From Teredinibacter turnerae T7901 (GTDB taxonomy: Bacteria > Pseudomonadota > Gammaproteobacteria > Pseudomonadales > Cellvibrionaceae): a stretch of DNA of 64,000 nucleotides. The position numbers and the translations under genes were made by a program. Location: the NCBI RefSeq assembly GCF_000023025.1, contig NC_012997.1, positions 4,833,125 to 4,897,124 of the forward strand, in the 5' to 3' direction. This document shows, piece by piece, positions 8,204 to 19,700 of this stretch. The notes below the pieces were generated by a model. The model made no database searches. It was given only the letters and a program-made list of their open reading frames with translations, and was not told the DNA's origin. How positions within the stretch are numbered: position 1 is the stretch's first letter; each line of letters opens with the position of its first letter.

Positions 8204-8566
8204 ATGAGTAAAAATGTTCTTGTAGTGGACGACTCAAGTTCCGTTCGACAAGTCGTGGGACTCGTACTCAAGAATGCCGGCTTCGATGTGGTCGAAGCCT
8301 GTAATGGCGAGGAAGCCCTAAAGCTGCTGGATGGAAGAAAACTGCACCTGATTGTGAGCGATTTGAATATGCCAGTGATGGACGGCATTACTTTCGCCAA
8401 GCACGCAAAAGAAATGGACGACTACAAATTTACCCCAATCCTGATGCTGACCACCGAATCCGATCAAGAGAAAAAAAAGCAAGGGAAAGAAGCTGGCATA
8501 AAAGCATGGCTGGTGAAGCCGTTTCAGCCGCCGCTACTGCTCTCTGCAGTATCCAAACTTACCTGA
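8204..8566 (+). CDS. cheY: CheY-like single-domain response regulator
   Basis: 120 residues, just a receiver domain. The acid pair D9-D10 (VVDDSSSVRQ), the phosphorylated D53 (IVSDLNMPVMDG), T83/T84 (LMLTTES) and K105 (WLVKPF) are all in place. It should be phosphorylated by the CheA of this operon and carry the signal to the motor or another output. First gene of an eight-gene chemosensory operon; no CheZ phosphatase is encoded here. Confidence 0.93.
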   Translation: MSKNVLVVDDSSSVRQVVGLVLKNAGFDVVEACNGEEALKLLDGRKLHLIVSDLNMPVMDGITFAKHAKEMDDYKFTPILMLTTESDQEKKKQGKEAGIKAWLVKPFQPPLLLSAVSKLT

Positions 8567-8633
8567 GTTTTACCCGGCAATTTAACAGGCGAAACCAAAA
8601 AAATTTACGCGTTAGCTCATTAGCAGGCAACTT

Positions 8634-8942
8634 ATGGAAGCAGTAACGTGCACCACAAAAAACAATCAGCAAACAGTCGCATTCGGGCAGGAACTGACTA
8701 TTTTTCAGGTAGACGATATTCACCAGGCAATGCTGCTCGGCATCGATTTTGAAAAAGATGTTTACCTAGACTTAAGCCAGATAAAAGAATTTGATACCAC
8801 CGGCGTGCAATTGCTAATCGCATTGAATAAATCGATAACATCGAACGGTAAAAAAACTTATCTGTCGGAAGCTTCCGAGGATGCACAATCCTGCCTGGAG
8901 CTATTTAACATCACCGATTTATTCGCAGCGGCGCACGCGTAA
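8634..8942 (+). CDS. STAS-domain protein
   Basis: 102 residues matching the STAS fold of anti-sigma-factor antagonists: DVYLDLSQIKEFDTTGVQLLIALNKS holds the usual loop, with Thr where SpoIIAA-like proteins carry a phosphorylated Ser/Thr. The C-terminal SCLELFNITDLF is also typical. Such small STAS proteins occur in alternative chemosensory operons between cheY and cheA and probably act as a phosphorylation-controlled partner of the array. The exact job is unknown. It starts 67 bp after cheY and ends 11 bp before cheA. Confidence 0.82.
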   Translation: MEAVTCTTKNNQQTVAFGQELTIFQVDDIHQAMLLGIDFEKDVYLDLSQIKEFDTTGVQLLIALNKSITSNGKKTYLSEASEDAQSCLELFNITDLFAAAHA

Positions 8943-8953
8943 AAGGAGCTCAC

Positions 8954-11059
8954 ATGTTCGCGGTTATCGCCACTTTTCAGAACGAAGCGCGAGAGCACTT
9001 GCAACTATTCGAAGAATCGCTGCTGGAACTGGAAGACAACCCCCACAACGCCGGTTGTATTGATCAAGCGTTTCGATCTATCCACACCATTAAGGGTGCT
9101 GGCGGCATTGTAGGTTACCGCGAGCTGTGCAACTTTGCACATCACGTTGAAAACGTGATGGATAAAATCCGCAGCGGAGAATACGACATTTCGTCCGAAT
9201 TAATTTCGTTTTTCCTGGATGCGAAAGATCACATTCAGGCAATGCTGCCAAACCCCGAACCTGAATCGCACCTGATTATTGAAGGCCAGCAACTGCTGGA
9301 AAAACTGTATAAAGTATTGCCGGACGAAGCAGATCAGAACAGCGTTAGCACACCATTCGAAAGCGCCACCGTCGAACAGGAAGAAAAGCCCGCGACCAAG
9401 GTTTTTCGTATTCGATTTACGCCAGACGCAGATTCATTTAAAAACGGCTTCGACGTGCGCCCGCTGTTGCGTGAACTGGGCGGGCTTGGCCATTGTCAGG
9501 TCACCACCATCACGCACGATCTCCCAGACTTTAACGCACTGCAACCTCAGCACAGCGCTATGCGCTGGGATCTTACGCTGCTTACGGAGCAGCCCCAGAG
9601 CAGCGTCGATGACGTGTTCATTTTTGTGATTGATGACTGGACACTCGAAATTGAAGAAATTGATCTCACCGATAAAGACGCGATCAGCGATAAGCTTGGT
9701 GAGCTGCTGATCGCCAGAGGCATCATCAGCCAGAACCAGCTCAGTGATGCCCTGGCAGAAAACCGCGAGGTGGGAAAAATTCTGCAAGATCAAGGGCTCG
9801 TGAAGGACGACGACATAAAAGCCGCACTCGCAGAACAGCAGGTTACACGCGAAACCAAAAAGCAAACCGGAAACGATAGCTCAGCCGAAACCACAGTGCG
9901 GGTACCCGCAGATCGCCTGGACAAACTGATGAATCTGGTAGGCGAGTTGGTGATTGTACAAGCCCGCTTAAATCAGGTGGCGACAAAACGCGAAGACGAA
10001 GGTGTACTGGCTATTTCTGAAGACCTGGATCGCCTCACAACAGAACTGAGGGACAACACATTTAGCTTGCGCATGTTACCAATCGGTTCGACCTTCGGTC
10101 GCTACCGTCGCCTTGTGCGCGACGTGTCCCGCGATCTCAATAAAAAAATCGTCTTACATACCGAAGGTGCTGAAACCGAACTGGATAAAATGATGATCGA
10201 CAAGCTCGCCGATCCGTTGGTACACCTTATTCGCAACAGTATCGATCACGGAATCGAACCGCCGGCCGACCGCGAAGCCGCTGGCAAAAACACTACCGGC
10301 ACCATTCTGCTCCGCGCTCAACACAGCGATTCACAAGTGAAGATCGAAGTACACGACGACGGCCGCGGACTGGACACAGGCATTATATTCGCCAAAGCCG
10401 TTGAGAAAGGGCTGGTTGCGGCCGATGCACATCTCGACAATGAAAGCATTTTCAAATTGATATTTGAACCGGGTTTTTCTACGGCAAAAACAGTTTCTGA
10501 GATTTCCGGCCGGGGCGTCGGCATGGATGTTGTTAAACGCTCAATCCAGGATTTAGGTGGCAAGTTGGCGGTGCAAAGCGAACTTGGCGAAGGCACTCAC
10601 TTTCGCATATCCCTGCCTCTTACCACCGCCATCATCGAAGGGCTTATGGTGCAGGTGAGCAACGAACGTTACGTTCTGCCACTAAGTGTTGTGGAAGAGT
10701 GCGTAGAAATTAAATCGAGCGCCACCAAGACGAACGATCGTCGACGGCTCGCAAAAGTACGCGACCAGCGTATTCCCTATATGCGCTTGCGTGAGTGGTT
10801 TCGCCTATCTGGAATCATACCCGATATCGAGCAAATCGTTATTGTTCGGCTTGGAGAAGAGCGCTTTGGGTTCTGTGTCGATGAAGTTATTGGTCAATAT
10901 CAAACGGTAATAAAACGTTTGGGGAAAATGTACGAGAACACCGTTGGCTACAGTGGCGCCACCATTCTTGGCGACGGCAGCGTAGCCATTATTCTGGACC
11001 CCCTGTCGTTGCGGGATGCCATTCAACACGAAGTCGAAATTTTGGATAAAGCCGGGTAG
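8954..11059 (+). CDS. cheA: Chemotaxis histidine kinase CheA with a GspE-N-like insert
   Basis: 701 residues. The HPt domain is at 1-105 with phosphorylated H44 ([12 protein letters not shown]). Residues ~148-235 form a P2-like domain ([18 protein letters not shown]). At ~248-295 lie two short helical repeats ([40 protein letters not shown]) that resemble the N-terminal domain of GspE/MshE ATPases, an uncommon insert. The dimerisation helices start near 313 ([19 protein letters not shown]). The kinase domain has N, G1 and G2 boxes ([29 protein letters not shown]), and a CheW-like domain closes the protein. AAAGGAG precedes the ATG. Central kinase of the operon. Confidence 0.95.
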   Translation: MFAVIATFQNEAREHLQLFEESLLELEDNPHNAGCIDQAFRSIHTIKGAGGIVGYRELCNFAHHVENVMDKIRSGEYDISSELISFFLDAKDHIQAMLPNPEPESHLIIEGQQLLEKLYKVLPDEADQNSVSTPFESATVEQEEKPATKVFRIRFTPDADSFKNGFDVRPLLRELGGLGHCQVTTITHDLPDFNALQPQHSAMRWDLTLLTEQPQSSVDDVFIFVIDDWTLEIEEIDLTDKDAISDKLGELLIARGIISQNQLSDALAENREVGKILQDQGLVKDDDIKAALAEQQVTRETKKQTGNDSSAETTVRVPADRLDKLMNLVGELVIVQARLNQVATKREDEGVLAISEDLDRLTTELRDNTFSLRMLPIGSTFGRYRRLVRDVSRDLNKKIVLHTEGAETELDKMMIDKLADPLVHLIRNSIDHGIEPPADREAAGKNTTGTILLRAQHSDSQVKIEVHDDGRGLDTGIIFAKAVEKGLVAADAHLDNESIFKLIFEPGFSTAKTVSEISGRGVGMDVVKRSIQDLGGKLAVQSELGEGTHFRISLPLTTAIIEGLMVQVSNERYVLPLSVVEECVEIKSSATKTNDRRRLAKVRDQRIPYMRLREWFRLSGIIPDIEQIVIVRLGEERFGFCVDEVIGQYQTVIKRLGKMYENTVGYSGATILGDGSVAIILDPLSLRDAIQHEVEILDKAG

Positions 11060-11088
11060 TAAACACCCGATTAGGAAGCCATTCACAG

Positions 11089-13149
11089 GTGACAATGATG
11101 AACCGTATCAGCTTGAAAGCTTTGGTTATAAGTGCTTTTGTTGCGTTCCTTATCATGAACGCGTTTACCAGTTTTATGGGGATCACATCGCTTGCCGATA
11201 TGAGTTCCAGAGTCCACCACTTGGTGGAATCCTCAGCGGAAAAAATTAAAATCGCCGCCAGAATGCGCCAGGAATTATTGATGCTTCAGCGCTCCGAGCA
11301 GAGGATTATAATTGAAACCGAATCGGCGAAGATGCAGCAGATCCACGATGACATGCTCGATATTCGCGCGCAGATGAAAGAAAAATATGATCGCCTGCAT
11401 AAAATTACTGACGCCGAGCGTATGAGCATATTGGAGGAGTTTAACCGCACATTAAAACTGTTCTACGAAACTCAGGATGAAGTTGTGCGCCTGGCGATGC
11501 TTAATTCCAATGTGCGCGCGAAAGAACTCAGTGGCAACCAGGCTCGAACCTCATTCGACAATGCACAGTCCGCCATGACCAAGCTGGTGGATTATTTAGA
11601 TCAGGAAATGCGTACAACCAACTCGGTGGCCAACGCACGAAGTGCAGCAGCCAAAGTCAAACTCTCCACTACAATCAATCGCGATTTAGCTGCTGTACTC
11701 GCCGGCGAAAAGGAAATTATTATCGCGGCAACCACAGAAGAAATGGAGCAAATTGCCGAAAACATCGAGCCTTATATTGAATCCCTTGAAGAGCTATCGG
11801 GGCAGCTCGAAAAAATTGCCAGCCCTCAAGAAATGACATTGGTAAAAGCATTCGGGGAAAGTTTCAGCAATTACCTGCGTTTTCACAACCAGGTTCGCCA
11901 AATCAGTTTCGAAAACGGCAATGCAAAGGCGTTAGCGCTATCAGAATCTCAGGGCGCGAAACTGATGAAAGACGCCGAGGCAGCACTCACAGAAGTTATC
12001 AACGAAGCAGATTCGGATATGATTTCGGATCAGGACGCCAGCAATGCCTCTTACACCACCGCGCGTAATATTCTTATCGCTATTTTCGCGGTTTCACTTG
12101 GCCTCAGCGTCGCTATTGGTTTAATTGTAATTCATCGAATCGATTTGGTCAGCCGCGTTACCGCTCGCATTGGACAGGGTGATCTGACCGCAGAATTCGA
12201 CCCCAATGCCAATAAAAATGATATTTACGGCGTACTGGCTGCGATGAACAATAATGTAAAAAATATTGTCGGCGAGATTATCTCGGCTGCGGAGAATGTC
12301 GCATCGGGCAGCACCCAAACCAGCGCAACCGGTCAGCAAATTGCACAAGGTGCGACTGAACAGGCGGCATCGCTGGAGGAAGTTTCTTCCGCAATGGAAC
12401 AAATGGCCTCCAACATTGCGCACAGTGCGGACAATGCGCAACAGACGGAGCAGATCGCTCGCAAGGCCGCCGAGGACGCAGAACGTACCGGCAAGGCAGT
12501 GGATGAAGCGGTTATTGCAATGAACGATATTGCCGAAAAAATTGGCATTATTGAGGAGATTTCCCGGCAGACAAACTTACTCGCACTTAACGCCGCGATC
12601 GAAGCCGCCCGCGCTGGCGAGCACGGCAAGGGCTTTACTGTGGTGGCGGCTGAGGTTCGCAAGCTGGCAGAGCGCAGCCAAAAAGCCGCTGGTGAAATCG
12701 TTACCCGCGCAAAAGGCAGTCTCGATGTTTCACAACAAGCAGGCGATATGCTTAGGCAGTTGCTGCCAGACATTAAGCGCACATCCGACTTAGTGCAGGA
12801 AATCAGCGCGTCTACACGCGAACAGGATGCTGGAGCAGGTGAAATCAACTCGGCACTGCAACAGCTGGATCAGGTTGTGCAACAGTCGGCTGCGGCCGCG
12901 GAAGAAATGGCCGCAACCGCCGAAGAACTCTCCGCCCAAGCCGAACAACTTCAGTCCTCTGTCAGCTTCTTTAAAATCGACAACAGAAGCCGAACAACAT
13001 CCAGCCGCAAGCCCGCAAGCACCCGCAAACCGCCGATGGGCGGCGGTAATAAACGCGCTGCACCAGAGAAATCTAAAGAAGCAGAATCCGACAATAGCGG
13101 GTTTGACCTTAAACTCGACGATGACCGCGATGAGTTTGTTCGCTACTAG
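11089..13149 (+). CDS. Methyl-accepting chemotaxis protein
   Basis: 686 residues. An N-terminal membrane anchor ([21 protein letters not shown]) precedes a long helical, probably periplasmic four-helix-bundle sensor up to ~325. A second membrane helix ([21 protein letters not shown]), a HAMP segment and a long coiled-coil signalling domain follow. The hairpin tip [27 protein letters not shown] is canonical and binds CheA/CheW. A basic, Ser/Pro-rich tail ends in DEFVRY, which could be a docking peptide. The start is GTG at 11089 or ATG at 11095. It is the only receptor in the operon and is probably dedicated to this pathway; the ligand is not predictable. Confidence 0.93.
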   Translation: MTMMNRISLKALVISAFVAFLIMNAFTSFMGITSLADMSSRVHHLVESSAEKIKIAARMRQELLMLQRSEQRIIIETESAKMQQIHDDMLDIRAQMKEKYDRLHKITDAERMSILEEFNRTLKLFYETQDEVVRLAMLNSNVRAKELSGNQARTSFDNAQSAMTKLVDYLDQEMRTTNSVANARSAAAKVKLSTTINRDLAAVLAGEKEIIIAATTEEMEQIAENIEPYIESLEELSGQLEKIASPQEMTLVKAFGESFSNYLRFHNQVRQISFENGNAKALALSESQGAKLMKDAEAALTEVINEADSDMISDQDASNASYTTARNILIAIFAVSLGLSVAIGLIVIHRIDLVSRVTARIGQGDLTAEFDPNANKNDIYGVLAAMNNNVKNIVGEIISAAENVASGSTQTSATGQQIAQGATEQAASLEEVSSAMEQMASNIAHSADNAQQTEQIARKAAEDAERTGKAVDEAVIAMNDIAEKIGIIEEISRQTNLLALNAAIEAARAGEHGKGFTVVAAEVRKLAERSQKAAGEIVTRAKGSLDVSQQAGDMLRQLLPDIKRTSDLVQEISASTREQDAGAGEINSALQQLDQVVQQSAAAAEEMAATAEELSAQAEQLQSSVSFFKIDNRSRTTSSRKPASTRKPPMGGGNKRAAPEKSKEAESDNSGFDLKLDDDRDEFVRY

Positions 13150-13164
13150 GGCTGGGAGTGTGCA

Positions 13165-13719
13165 ATGAAAGAAGCAAACACGGCCATAAAAGAAAGCAGT
13201 GCGGACCAGCCAAGCTTACAGGTGCTCACCTTTTTGCTGGACCATGAAATCTACGGCACAGACATTAGCCAAATACAGGAAGTTCTTGAATATATTAAGG
13301 TTACACCAGTCCCCCGTACACCCGACTTTATGCTGGGCGTTATCAACCTGCGCGGGCATGTGGTACCTGTGGTGGATCTGCGTAGACAGTTCGAGATGGA
13401 AGTGTCGGAGCCCACTGTCGATACCTGCATCGTCATTGTCGAAATTATGGTAGATGACGAAAGCACGTCCATGGGCTTGCTTGCCGATGGGGTAAAGGAG
13501 GTGGTGGAACTTGAAGCGCGATCAATTACACCCGCGCCTCGCATTGGTAGCCGCATTGATACCAAGTTCATTAGCGGCATGTGTGAACACGAAGACAGCC
13601 TGATTATTATTCTCAACCTCTCCAAGATATTTTCATCGGATGAAATCAGCGAGGTTATGGACTCGGTCTCCAGTAAAGCAGCGAAATCAATCGAAACTGA
13701 TTCCGACGATAGTGAATAA
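13165..13719 (+). CDS. cheW: CheW coupling protein
   Basis: 184 residues with the CheW fold: LQVLTFLLDHEIYGTDISQIQEVLEY, PDFMLGVINLRGHVVPVVDLRRQF and the late SRIDTKFISGMCEHEDSLIIILNLSKIF segment. It links the receptor to CheA. It begins 15 bp after the receptor gene behind GGGAG, and its last ~30 acidic/Ser-rich residues are longer than in minimal CheW proteins. Confidence 0.93.
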   Translation: MKEANTAIKESSADQPSLQVLTFLLDHEIYGTDISQIQEVLEYIKVTPVPRTPDFMLGVINLRGHVVPVVDLRRQFEMEVSEPTVDTCIVIVEIMVDDESTSMGLLADGVKEVVELEARSITPAPRIGSRIDTKFISGMCEHEDSLIIILNLSKIFSSDEISEVMDSVSSKAAKSIETDSDDSE

Positions 13720-13725
13720 ATCCTC

Positions 13726-14577
13726 ATGGCAGCGACAGGAACAGCACTCCGTTTCGACCCGCTTACCGAAAAAGATCGGCAGCGCATAGCGCGTTTTGTT
13801 GAGAGCAATATAGGCGTTCAATGCCCTGCGTCTAAACACTCCCTGGTGGAAAGTCGCTTGCGCAAGCGCCAAAAAGCGCTCGGGTTTAGCACGCTAAAGC
13901 ACTACATCGACTTCGCGTTGGAGGCGAAGGAAGGCGAACAGGAGCGGATTCATTTACTCGATACGCTTACCACCAATAAGACCGATTTTTATCGTGAAAT
14001 TGAGCATTTTCATTTTTTAAGGCGCTCGCTGGAAGCCCGCCTTGCTGCCAGCCACTCCCGCGCGGCTGTGCGCTTCTGGAGCGCAGGCTGTTCCACTGGC
14101 CAGGAGCCTTACACGCTCGCAATGGAAATACTGGAGATGCAGCAACGATTTTCGCATTTTCGTGCAGAAATTGTTGCAACAGATATTTCGGTATCCTGCC
14201 TGCAAACCGCCAAACGCGCTGTATACCCTCACGAAACCATCGAACCCGTTCCCCTGGCCGTGCGAAAAAAATATTTACTGCGCAGCAACAAAAACGGTCG
14301 AGATCTAGTTCAGATGGATGCTCCGGTTCGCAAACTCGTGCAGTTCCAAACGCTAAATCTACTCCACGATGATTTTCGTAAGAATGGGGCTTTCGATTAT
14401 ATTTTTTGTCGCAATGTGATGATCTACTTTAGCAACAGTGATCGCGAGTCAATTATAAAGCGTTTCGCTGCCAGCTTAAAACCTGGTGGTATTTTATTTA
14501 TTGGTCATTCAGAAAACCTAGTCGGCAATAAATTAGCATTTTCGCGTGTACAGCCCACAGTTTATCAACGTAACTAG
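13726..14577 (+). CDS. cheR: CheR chemoreceptor glutamate methyltransferase
   Basis: 283 residues. The N-terminal helical domain (DRQRIARFVESNIGV) and SAM-binding domain (RFWSAGCSTGQEPYTLAMEIL; FDYIFCRNVMIYF; GGILFIGHSENL) match CheR throughout. It transfers methyl groups from S-adenosylmethionine to receptor glutamates for adaptation. It starts 6 bp after cheW with little visible ribosome-binding site, so it is likely translated by coupling. Confidence 0.95.
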   Translation: MAATGTALRFDPLTEKDRQRIARFVESNIGVQCPASKHSLVESRLRKRQKALGFSTLKHYIDFALEAKEGEQERIHLLDTLTTNKTDFYREIEHFHFLRRSLEARLAASHSRAAVRFWSAGCSTGQEPYTLAMEILEMQQRFSHFRAEIVATDISVSCLQTAKRAVYPHETIEPVPLAVRKKYLLRSNKNGRDLVQMDAPVRKLVQFQTLNLLHDDFRKNGAFDYIFCRNVMIYFSNSDRESIIKRFAASLKPGGILFIGHSENLVGNKLAFSRVQPTVYQRN

Positions 14578-14601
14578 TTTCACCACAAAAGGTAACCACC
14601 C

Positions 14602-15654
14602 GTGATTAAAGTAATGATTGTGGACGATTCCGCCGTAGTCCGTCAGGCTCTGCAGGATGCGCTTTCCTCGGACCCGGAAATTGAAGTAATCGCCACAGCA
14701 CAAGATCCTTATATCGCTGCAGAGCGCCTTAGAAAAATAGCGCCTGATGTGATCACCCTGGATGTGGAAATGCCGCGCATGGACGGCGTTACCTTTCTAA
14801 CCAAACTCATGCAACAACACCCTATTCCGGTAGTTATCTGCTCCTCACTGGTGGGAGAAGGCACAGATACTTTGATGAAAGCACTTGAAGCGGGCGCTGT
14901 GGATATTATTCAAAAGCCTACGCTAGGTACCCGGCAGTTTATCGAAGATTCCCGGGTGATGATTTGTGAGACGGTTAAAGGTGCTGCACATGCACGGCTC
15001 AAAAAACTATCGGCTTCGCGTACGCCAGCGAAAAAAAATAACGCGGATGTAATGCTCGCAAAAGCCAGTAAGGCGATGGCGGAAACGACAGAAAAGGTTA
15101 TTGCGATAGGTGCGTCTACCGGCGGTACCGAAGCCATTCGTGAGGTTTTAACCGGAATGCCTTTAGGTTGCCCCGGCATTATTATTGTTCAACACATGCC
15201 AGAAGGGTTCACCCGCTCCTTTGCCGAACGGCTAGATAAGCTATGCACCATTAAAGTAAAAGAGGCAACTAACGGCGATACCATTTTAAGAGGCCAGGCA
15301 CTCATCGCACCTGGCAACAAGCATATGATGTTAAAGCGCAGCGGTGCTCGCTACTTTGTTGAGTTAAAAGAAGGGCCACTGGTGTCCAGGCATCGTCCGT
15401 CAGTGGACGTGTTATTTCGCAGTGTCGCCCGCTACGCAGGGAAAAATGCAGTAGCAGCCATTCTTACCGGTATGGGCGACGATGGCGCTTCCGGCCTAAA
15501 AGAAATCTTCGATGCAGGAGCATGGACTTGCGCACAAGATGAAGAAACCTGTGTCGTTTACGGCATGCCTAAAGAAGCGGTTCTCAAAGGCGCTACCGAA
15601 CGGCAGTTTCCGCTCAATAAAATTGCAACCGCGCTGCTTCATGCCGCCAAGTAG
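14602..15654 (+). CDS. cheB: CheB receptor methylesterase/deamidase
   Basis: 350 residues. The receiver domain ([11 protein letters not shown], phosphorylated D54 in [12 protein letters not shown]) is joined by a Lys-rich linker to the esterase domain. There the catalytic Ser sits in [11 protein letters not shown], the His in [17 protein letters not shown] and the Asp in MGDDGASGL. It removes the methyl groups added by CheR. The start is GTG at 14602, behind AAAGGTAA. Confidence 0.95.
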   Translation: MIKVMIVDDSAVVRQALQDALSSDPEIEVIATAQDPYIAAERLRKIAPDVITLDVEMPRMDGVTFLTKLMQQHPIPVVICSSLVGEGTDTLMKALEAGAVDIIQKPTLGTRQFIEDSRVMICETVKGAAHARLKKLSASRTPAKKNNADVMLAKASKAMAETTEKVIAIGASTGGTEAIREVLTGMPLGCPGIIIVQHMPEGFTRSFAERLDKLCTIKVKEATNGDTILRGQALIAPGNKHMMLKRSGARYFVELKEGPLVSRHRPSVDVLFRSVARYAGKNAVAAILTGMGDDGASGLKEIFDAGAWTCAQDEETCVVYGMPKEAVLKGATERQFPLNKIATALLHAAK

Positions 15655-15665
15655 ACACTCGTTGT

Positions 15666-16193
15666 ATGCACAAGGCAGTCAAAAAAGTTGTTATCCACGC
15701 GGGCGAGTATTGTTTCGACCGCGAAGGAACCCATGTGCACACACTGCTGGGTTCTTGTATTTCCATCACCTTGTGGCACCCTAAGCGGAAAATCGGCGGA
15801 ATATGCCACTTCGCATTACCCAAAAACCCGAGCCCGACAAGCAAGCCTAACCCCCGCTATGCAGACGATTGCATGAAATTATTTTTAAGTTCATGTGAGT
15901 CCCGCAATACGAAAATTCGCGAGTATGAAGTCAAGGTTTTTGGCGGCAGTGACGTTACAACAAAATACCCCAGAGAGATGGAAAATAGCGAACGCAGCCC
16001 CATTGGAGAGAAAAACAGTGTTGCTGCGTTTGAATTGCTCTTGGCGGAGGGCGCCAATATCGTGAGTGCACACGTGGGCGAGTCCGGGTACCGGCGAATT
16101 ATTTTCGATATCGGCACCGGAGACGTGTGGGTAAAATTTCGCACGCTGGAGAAGACGGCAGCAGACCTGCGCTCACTCAGCGGGCGGCGCTAG
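15666..16193 (+). CDS. cheD: CheD receptor glutamine deamidase
   Basis: 175 residues with the CheD active-site signatures: Cys in THVHTLLGSCISITLW, His in IGGICHFALP, then KVFGGSDV. CheD converts receptor glutamines to glutamates and can tune CheA activity. It begins 11 bp after cheB and is the last gene of the operon. A GATTGCAG/CTGCAATC hairpin follows three bases after its end. Confidence 0.93.
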   Translation: MHKAVKKVVIHAGEYCFDREGTHVHTLLGSCISITLWHPKRKIGGICHFALPKNPSPTSKPNPRYADDCMKLFLSSCESRNTKIREYEVKVFGGSDVTTKYPREMENSERSPIGEKNSVAAFELLLAEGANIVSAHVGESGYRRIIFDIGTGDVWVKFRTLEKTAADLRSLSGRR

Positions 16194-16195
16194 CA

Positions 16196-16218
16196 GATTG
16201 CAGTACGCCTCTGCAATC
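16196..16218. terminator. Hairpin between convergent cheD and the RND operon
   Basis: GATTGCAG and CTGCAATC form an 8 bp stem with a 7-nt loop, 2 bp after the cheD stop. No T-run follows, so it is at best a weak terminator; its place between two converging operons is the main support. Confidence 0.4.
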
Positions 16219-16255
16219 CCCAAGCCCCCTGTTCGATTCCTATTCTGCGGAATGC

Positions 16256-16678
16256 TTAGGCTGCGGCCTCGTCAGCCGTGGCCACCGGCATCGAGCCGGA
16301 CTCAGCCAGCTTATCGAGCAATTGGCTTACGATGGTCATACGCTCCCAAAACGGGAGCTTCTCGTCGAACTCGGCAATCACCACTTTTGTAATTTTCACC
16401 AGGCACCCTGTCGATGACGGCAAAAATTCTACGGTTTCACCAAATTCGCCAAAATTTTCTACATCCGCACCGGTGATCAACTCACAGCCATCGCCTGCAA
16501 CCTTGTCTAACATTTGGGTATATTCGTCCATCAACGCTCGAGCACAACTTAAAGCGGCTTCGAAGGTGGGCTTTTTAATCGAGATATTAATGGGAAACCC
16601 CACCCAAAGCGTGTCTTCACCAAGCGCCTTCTCACACAAATAAGGTGTTTCACTCACGGTACTTATTGAACAGGACAT
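16256..16678 (-). CDS. Small conserved-looking protein of an RND operon, unknown function
   Basis: 140 residues from the ATG at 16678, which has GAGG six bases upstream; a TTG at 16711 would add 11 residues and overlap the pump gene. Soluble, acidic, no signal peptide or membrane segment. It reads as a folded alpha/beta protein (ISIKKPTFEAALSCARALMDEYTQML; TGCLVKITKVVIAEFDEKLPFWERMTIVSQLLDKL). Third gene of the adaptor-pump operon, so probably co-expressed with the pump. No family recognised. Confidence 0.7.
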   Translation of the reverse strand: MSCSISTVSETPYLCEKALGEDTLWVGFPINISIKKPTFEAALSCARALMDEYTQMLDKVAGDGCELITGADVENFGEFGETVEFLPSSTGCLVKITKVVIAEFDEKLPFWERMTIVSQLLDKLAESGSMPVATADEAAA

Positions 16679-16707
16679 TGCGAACCTCGCGTGTTTTGTC
16701 TGCGCAC

Positions 16708-19700
16708 TCAACTGGGCGCATGATCGGAATAGCGGTATTTAACGCTGGATATGGAGGGCTGGACCACTTCAGACGTTTTAACCGGTGTAAAAACAGCTTC
16801 TGATGTCGTGTTGATTGAACGTTGCTGCTTCATTGGCAATAGCACTAAAACCACCGGTAAAACGATAAGGGTTAGCCCGGTACTCACAAGAATACCAATC
16901 CCCAGCGAAACAGCAATGGGTACCAGCCATAAAGCTTCGGGATCAGATTCCCAGATGAGGGGCATTAAACCCGCGAAAGTCGTTAACGCGGTTAGTAAAA
17001 TGGGGCGAAAACGCCGCGTACAGCTTTCAACTATCGCTTTCTCGCGCTCCATGCCTTGCTCGATATTTACCAGATATTGATCAATTAACAGTAATCCGTT
17101 ATTTATCATCACGCCCATTAATGCAATAAGCCCGAACATGGAGATCAAACTGTAATCAATCGGTACCAGCAGGTGGCCGACAATAGTCCCAATAAAACCC
17201 AGGGGTAAAAGCAGCATAATGACAGCAGGGTACAAATAGGATTTAAGCGGAATTGCCATCAAAACAAACATGATAAATACCGCAATAATGCTGCCATTTA
17301 TCAAGCTGCGTATTGACTTGGCCGCATCCTTTGCCTCGCCTTCAATACTGTAGGACAACCCGGTGTACCGGCTCTGCAAGCCGGGCAGAAAGTCCTCAAC
17401 AATGCCTTCGGCAACGCCTTCCGCGTCCACATTACCCAAGGTATTCGCGTATACCGTTACGGCTCGCTGACCATCGATTCGCTGCACCATGGTTTCCGTA
17501 CGCGTGGACTTAATAGTAGCGACGCGCTCTAGCGGCAAAAAGCGGCCATTGGGCAACTGAATTTCCATATTCGCTAGATCGGACTCGGTTTGCCGGTGGT
17601 TCTTTGCCAGACGGACCATTACACGCCACTCCTGTTCACCGACCTGAACCCGCTGCGCTTCCAAACCGTAAAACCCGGTGCGAATTTGTGCCAACAGATA
17701 TGCCTGTGTTAACCCCAGGGACTCACCGAACGGATTTACCTGAAGTAGCAGTTCAGTAGACTTGGTTAAAGCGCTATCTCGAATATCGACAACGCCGTCA
17801 ATCTCACCCAGGTAGCTTTTTACTTCCTCTTTAGCTGCATAGATAGTTTCTAAATCGTTACCACTGAGTTGGATTGCCACCTGTTCATCGCCGTTAGGGC
17901 CCGAAGCAATATTCGCGGATTCAATGCCTGGCATTAGCGGCAGCTTGTTGCGCCACAAATTTGCGACCTGATGAGCATCAAACGGTGCATCGTCACGGTG
18001 GCTGATTTCCACTGCGATAACAATGCGCGTGGTATCTACGGTAATCGCGTTCATCATTACTGGATCGAATTCCAGGTTGTGTTCTTTCTTGAGCGCTTCG
18101 CTGGTGGCGTAAAGCGATTGCTCAAGGGCGTCGGCAATTTGCGACCGCTGTACCGGACTTAAATTTGCATCAATAGTAAAACTGCCTTCCACTTCGTAAT
18201 CCGCAATATTTGGCAGGGTGACTGTGCGAACAACACCACCAACAAGAATTCCCACGCTGGCAAAAAGTAGGAAAAGCGCAAATGCGATAACCAGCCATGG
18301 ACGTCGCAGCGAAAACACCAGCCCCTTGCTATAGGTATTTTCGGTAAATCGATTTAGCAAACCGTTTGAACGCGCCTGTATTTTCGAAAGATCTAATCCT
18401 CTGAAACCGCTGCGCCACTTACCCGCTAGATGATTCGGCAAGACCAATTTGGATTCGATAATCGACGCGAATAAACAACAAATGACCACAGTACCAATTC
18501 CTGCCATCTGACTTCCCATTTTTCCTTCGGTCAGGGTTAATGGAAAAAAGGCAGCAATCGATGTTAAGGCACCAAACACTGTTGGCATAGCCACCTTGTG
18601 GGCACCGCTGATAGCACTTTGCATACCCTCGCCTTTGGCGAGAGTTTCCTCATGGATGCTCTCACCAATTACAATTGCGTCATCTACAATTAAGCCGGCA
18701 GCGATTAAGAATCCAAAGAGCGTGATTGCATTCAAGCTCACTTCAGTGCCTGAGATGTACAACAAGCCGAGCGCACCGAGCATGGAAACCGGTATACCGA
18801 CTGCAGTCCAGAAAGCCACTTTAATATGCACAAAAAGTGTCATTACAATACAGATAATCAGAAACCCGGTGATTCCATTTTTTAACAGAAGCGATACCCG
18901 TGACGAAAACTCACGCGAATCATCAGCCCATACGGTAAGTCCTACTTCGCTGCCCAGCCTCGTCTGGTAGCTAGTCACAAACTCCCTAACCCGCTCGCTT
19001 GCCGTTGACAAGCTAAGGTATTTATCTCGGCGCACACTCAAGGTAAAGCTCGGCTGACTGTTAAAGCGCGAGTTAACGTAAGACTCCACTGGCCCTATAC
19101 GAACATCGGCGACATCCTGCAAGTATATTTTGTTACCACCAGCGAAAGCTGCTACAACAAGCTCTCCGAAATCTTCCTCACTGACAGCTTGAGTATCACC
19201 GCGCAACAGGATGCGTCCGTTATCTGCGCTTAACTCCCCTGCAGATAAATTCAGTGCGTTGGCAGAAATCACGTCGGCAATATCAGAAAAGCGCAAATCG
19301 TATTTGCGCAGTTGCTCTGGCGATGCGGTGATCGCAACCTCTATTTCGGGCGCATCTTCGATTTCAACCTGCGTAATACCAGGCAGCAATGCCAGGCTGT
19401 CGCGAAGAGCAATCGCCTCGCCATACAGCACACGCACCGGCAGATCGCCGTACAAATTCACCAACAGTAAAGGCCCCGTTGTTTTGGGAACCGAGTATAC
19501 CGGCGGCTCCGCATAGCTAGGAAAAGATCGGATGCTTTCCACCTGCGATTTAATAAGCGTTAATGCTTTGTAGGGATCGACATCGGGCACGAGTTCCAGC
19601 TGAAATTGCGCATAATCCTGATATGCCGTCGCGATAATCCGATCTATTTCGGTCAGCTCCACCAGCTTCTGTTCGACGCTGCGCACTACCAATTCCTCAA

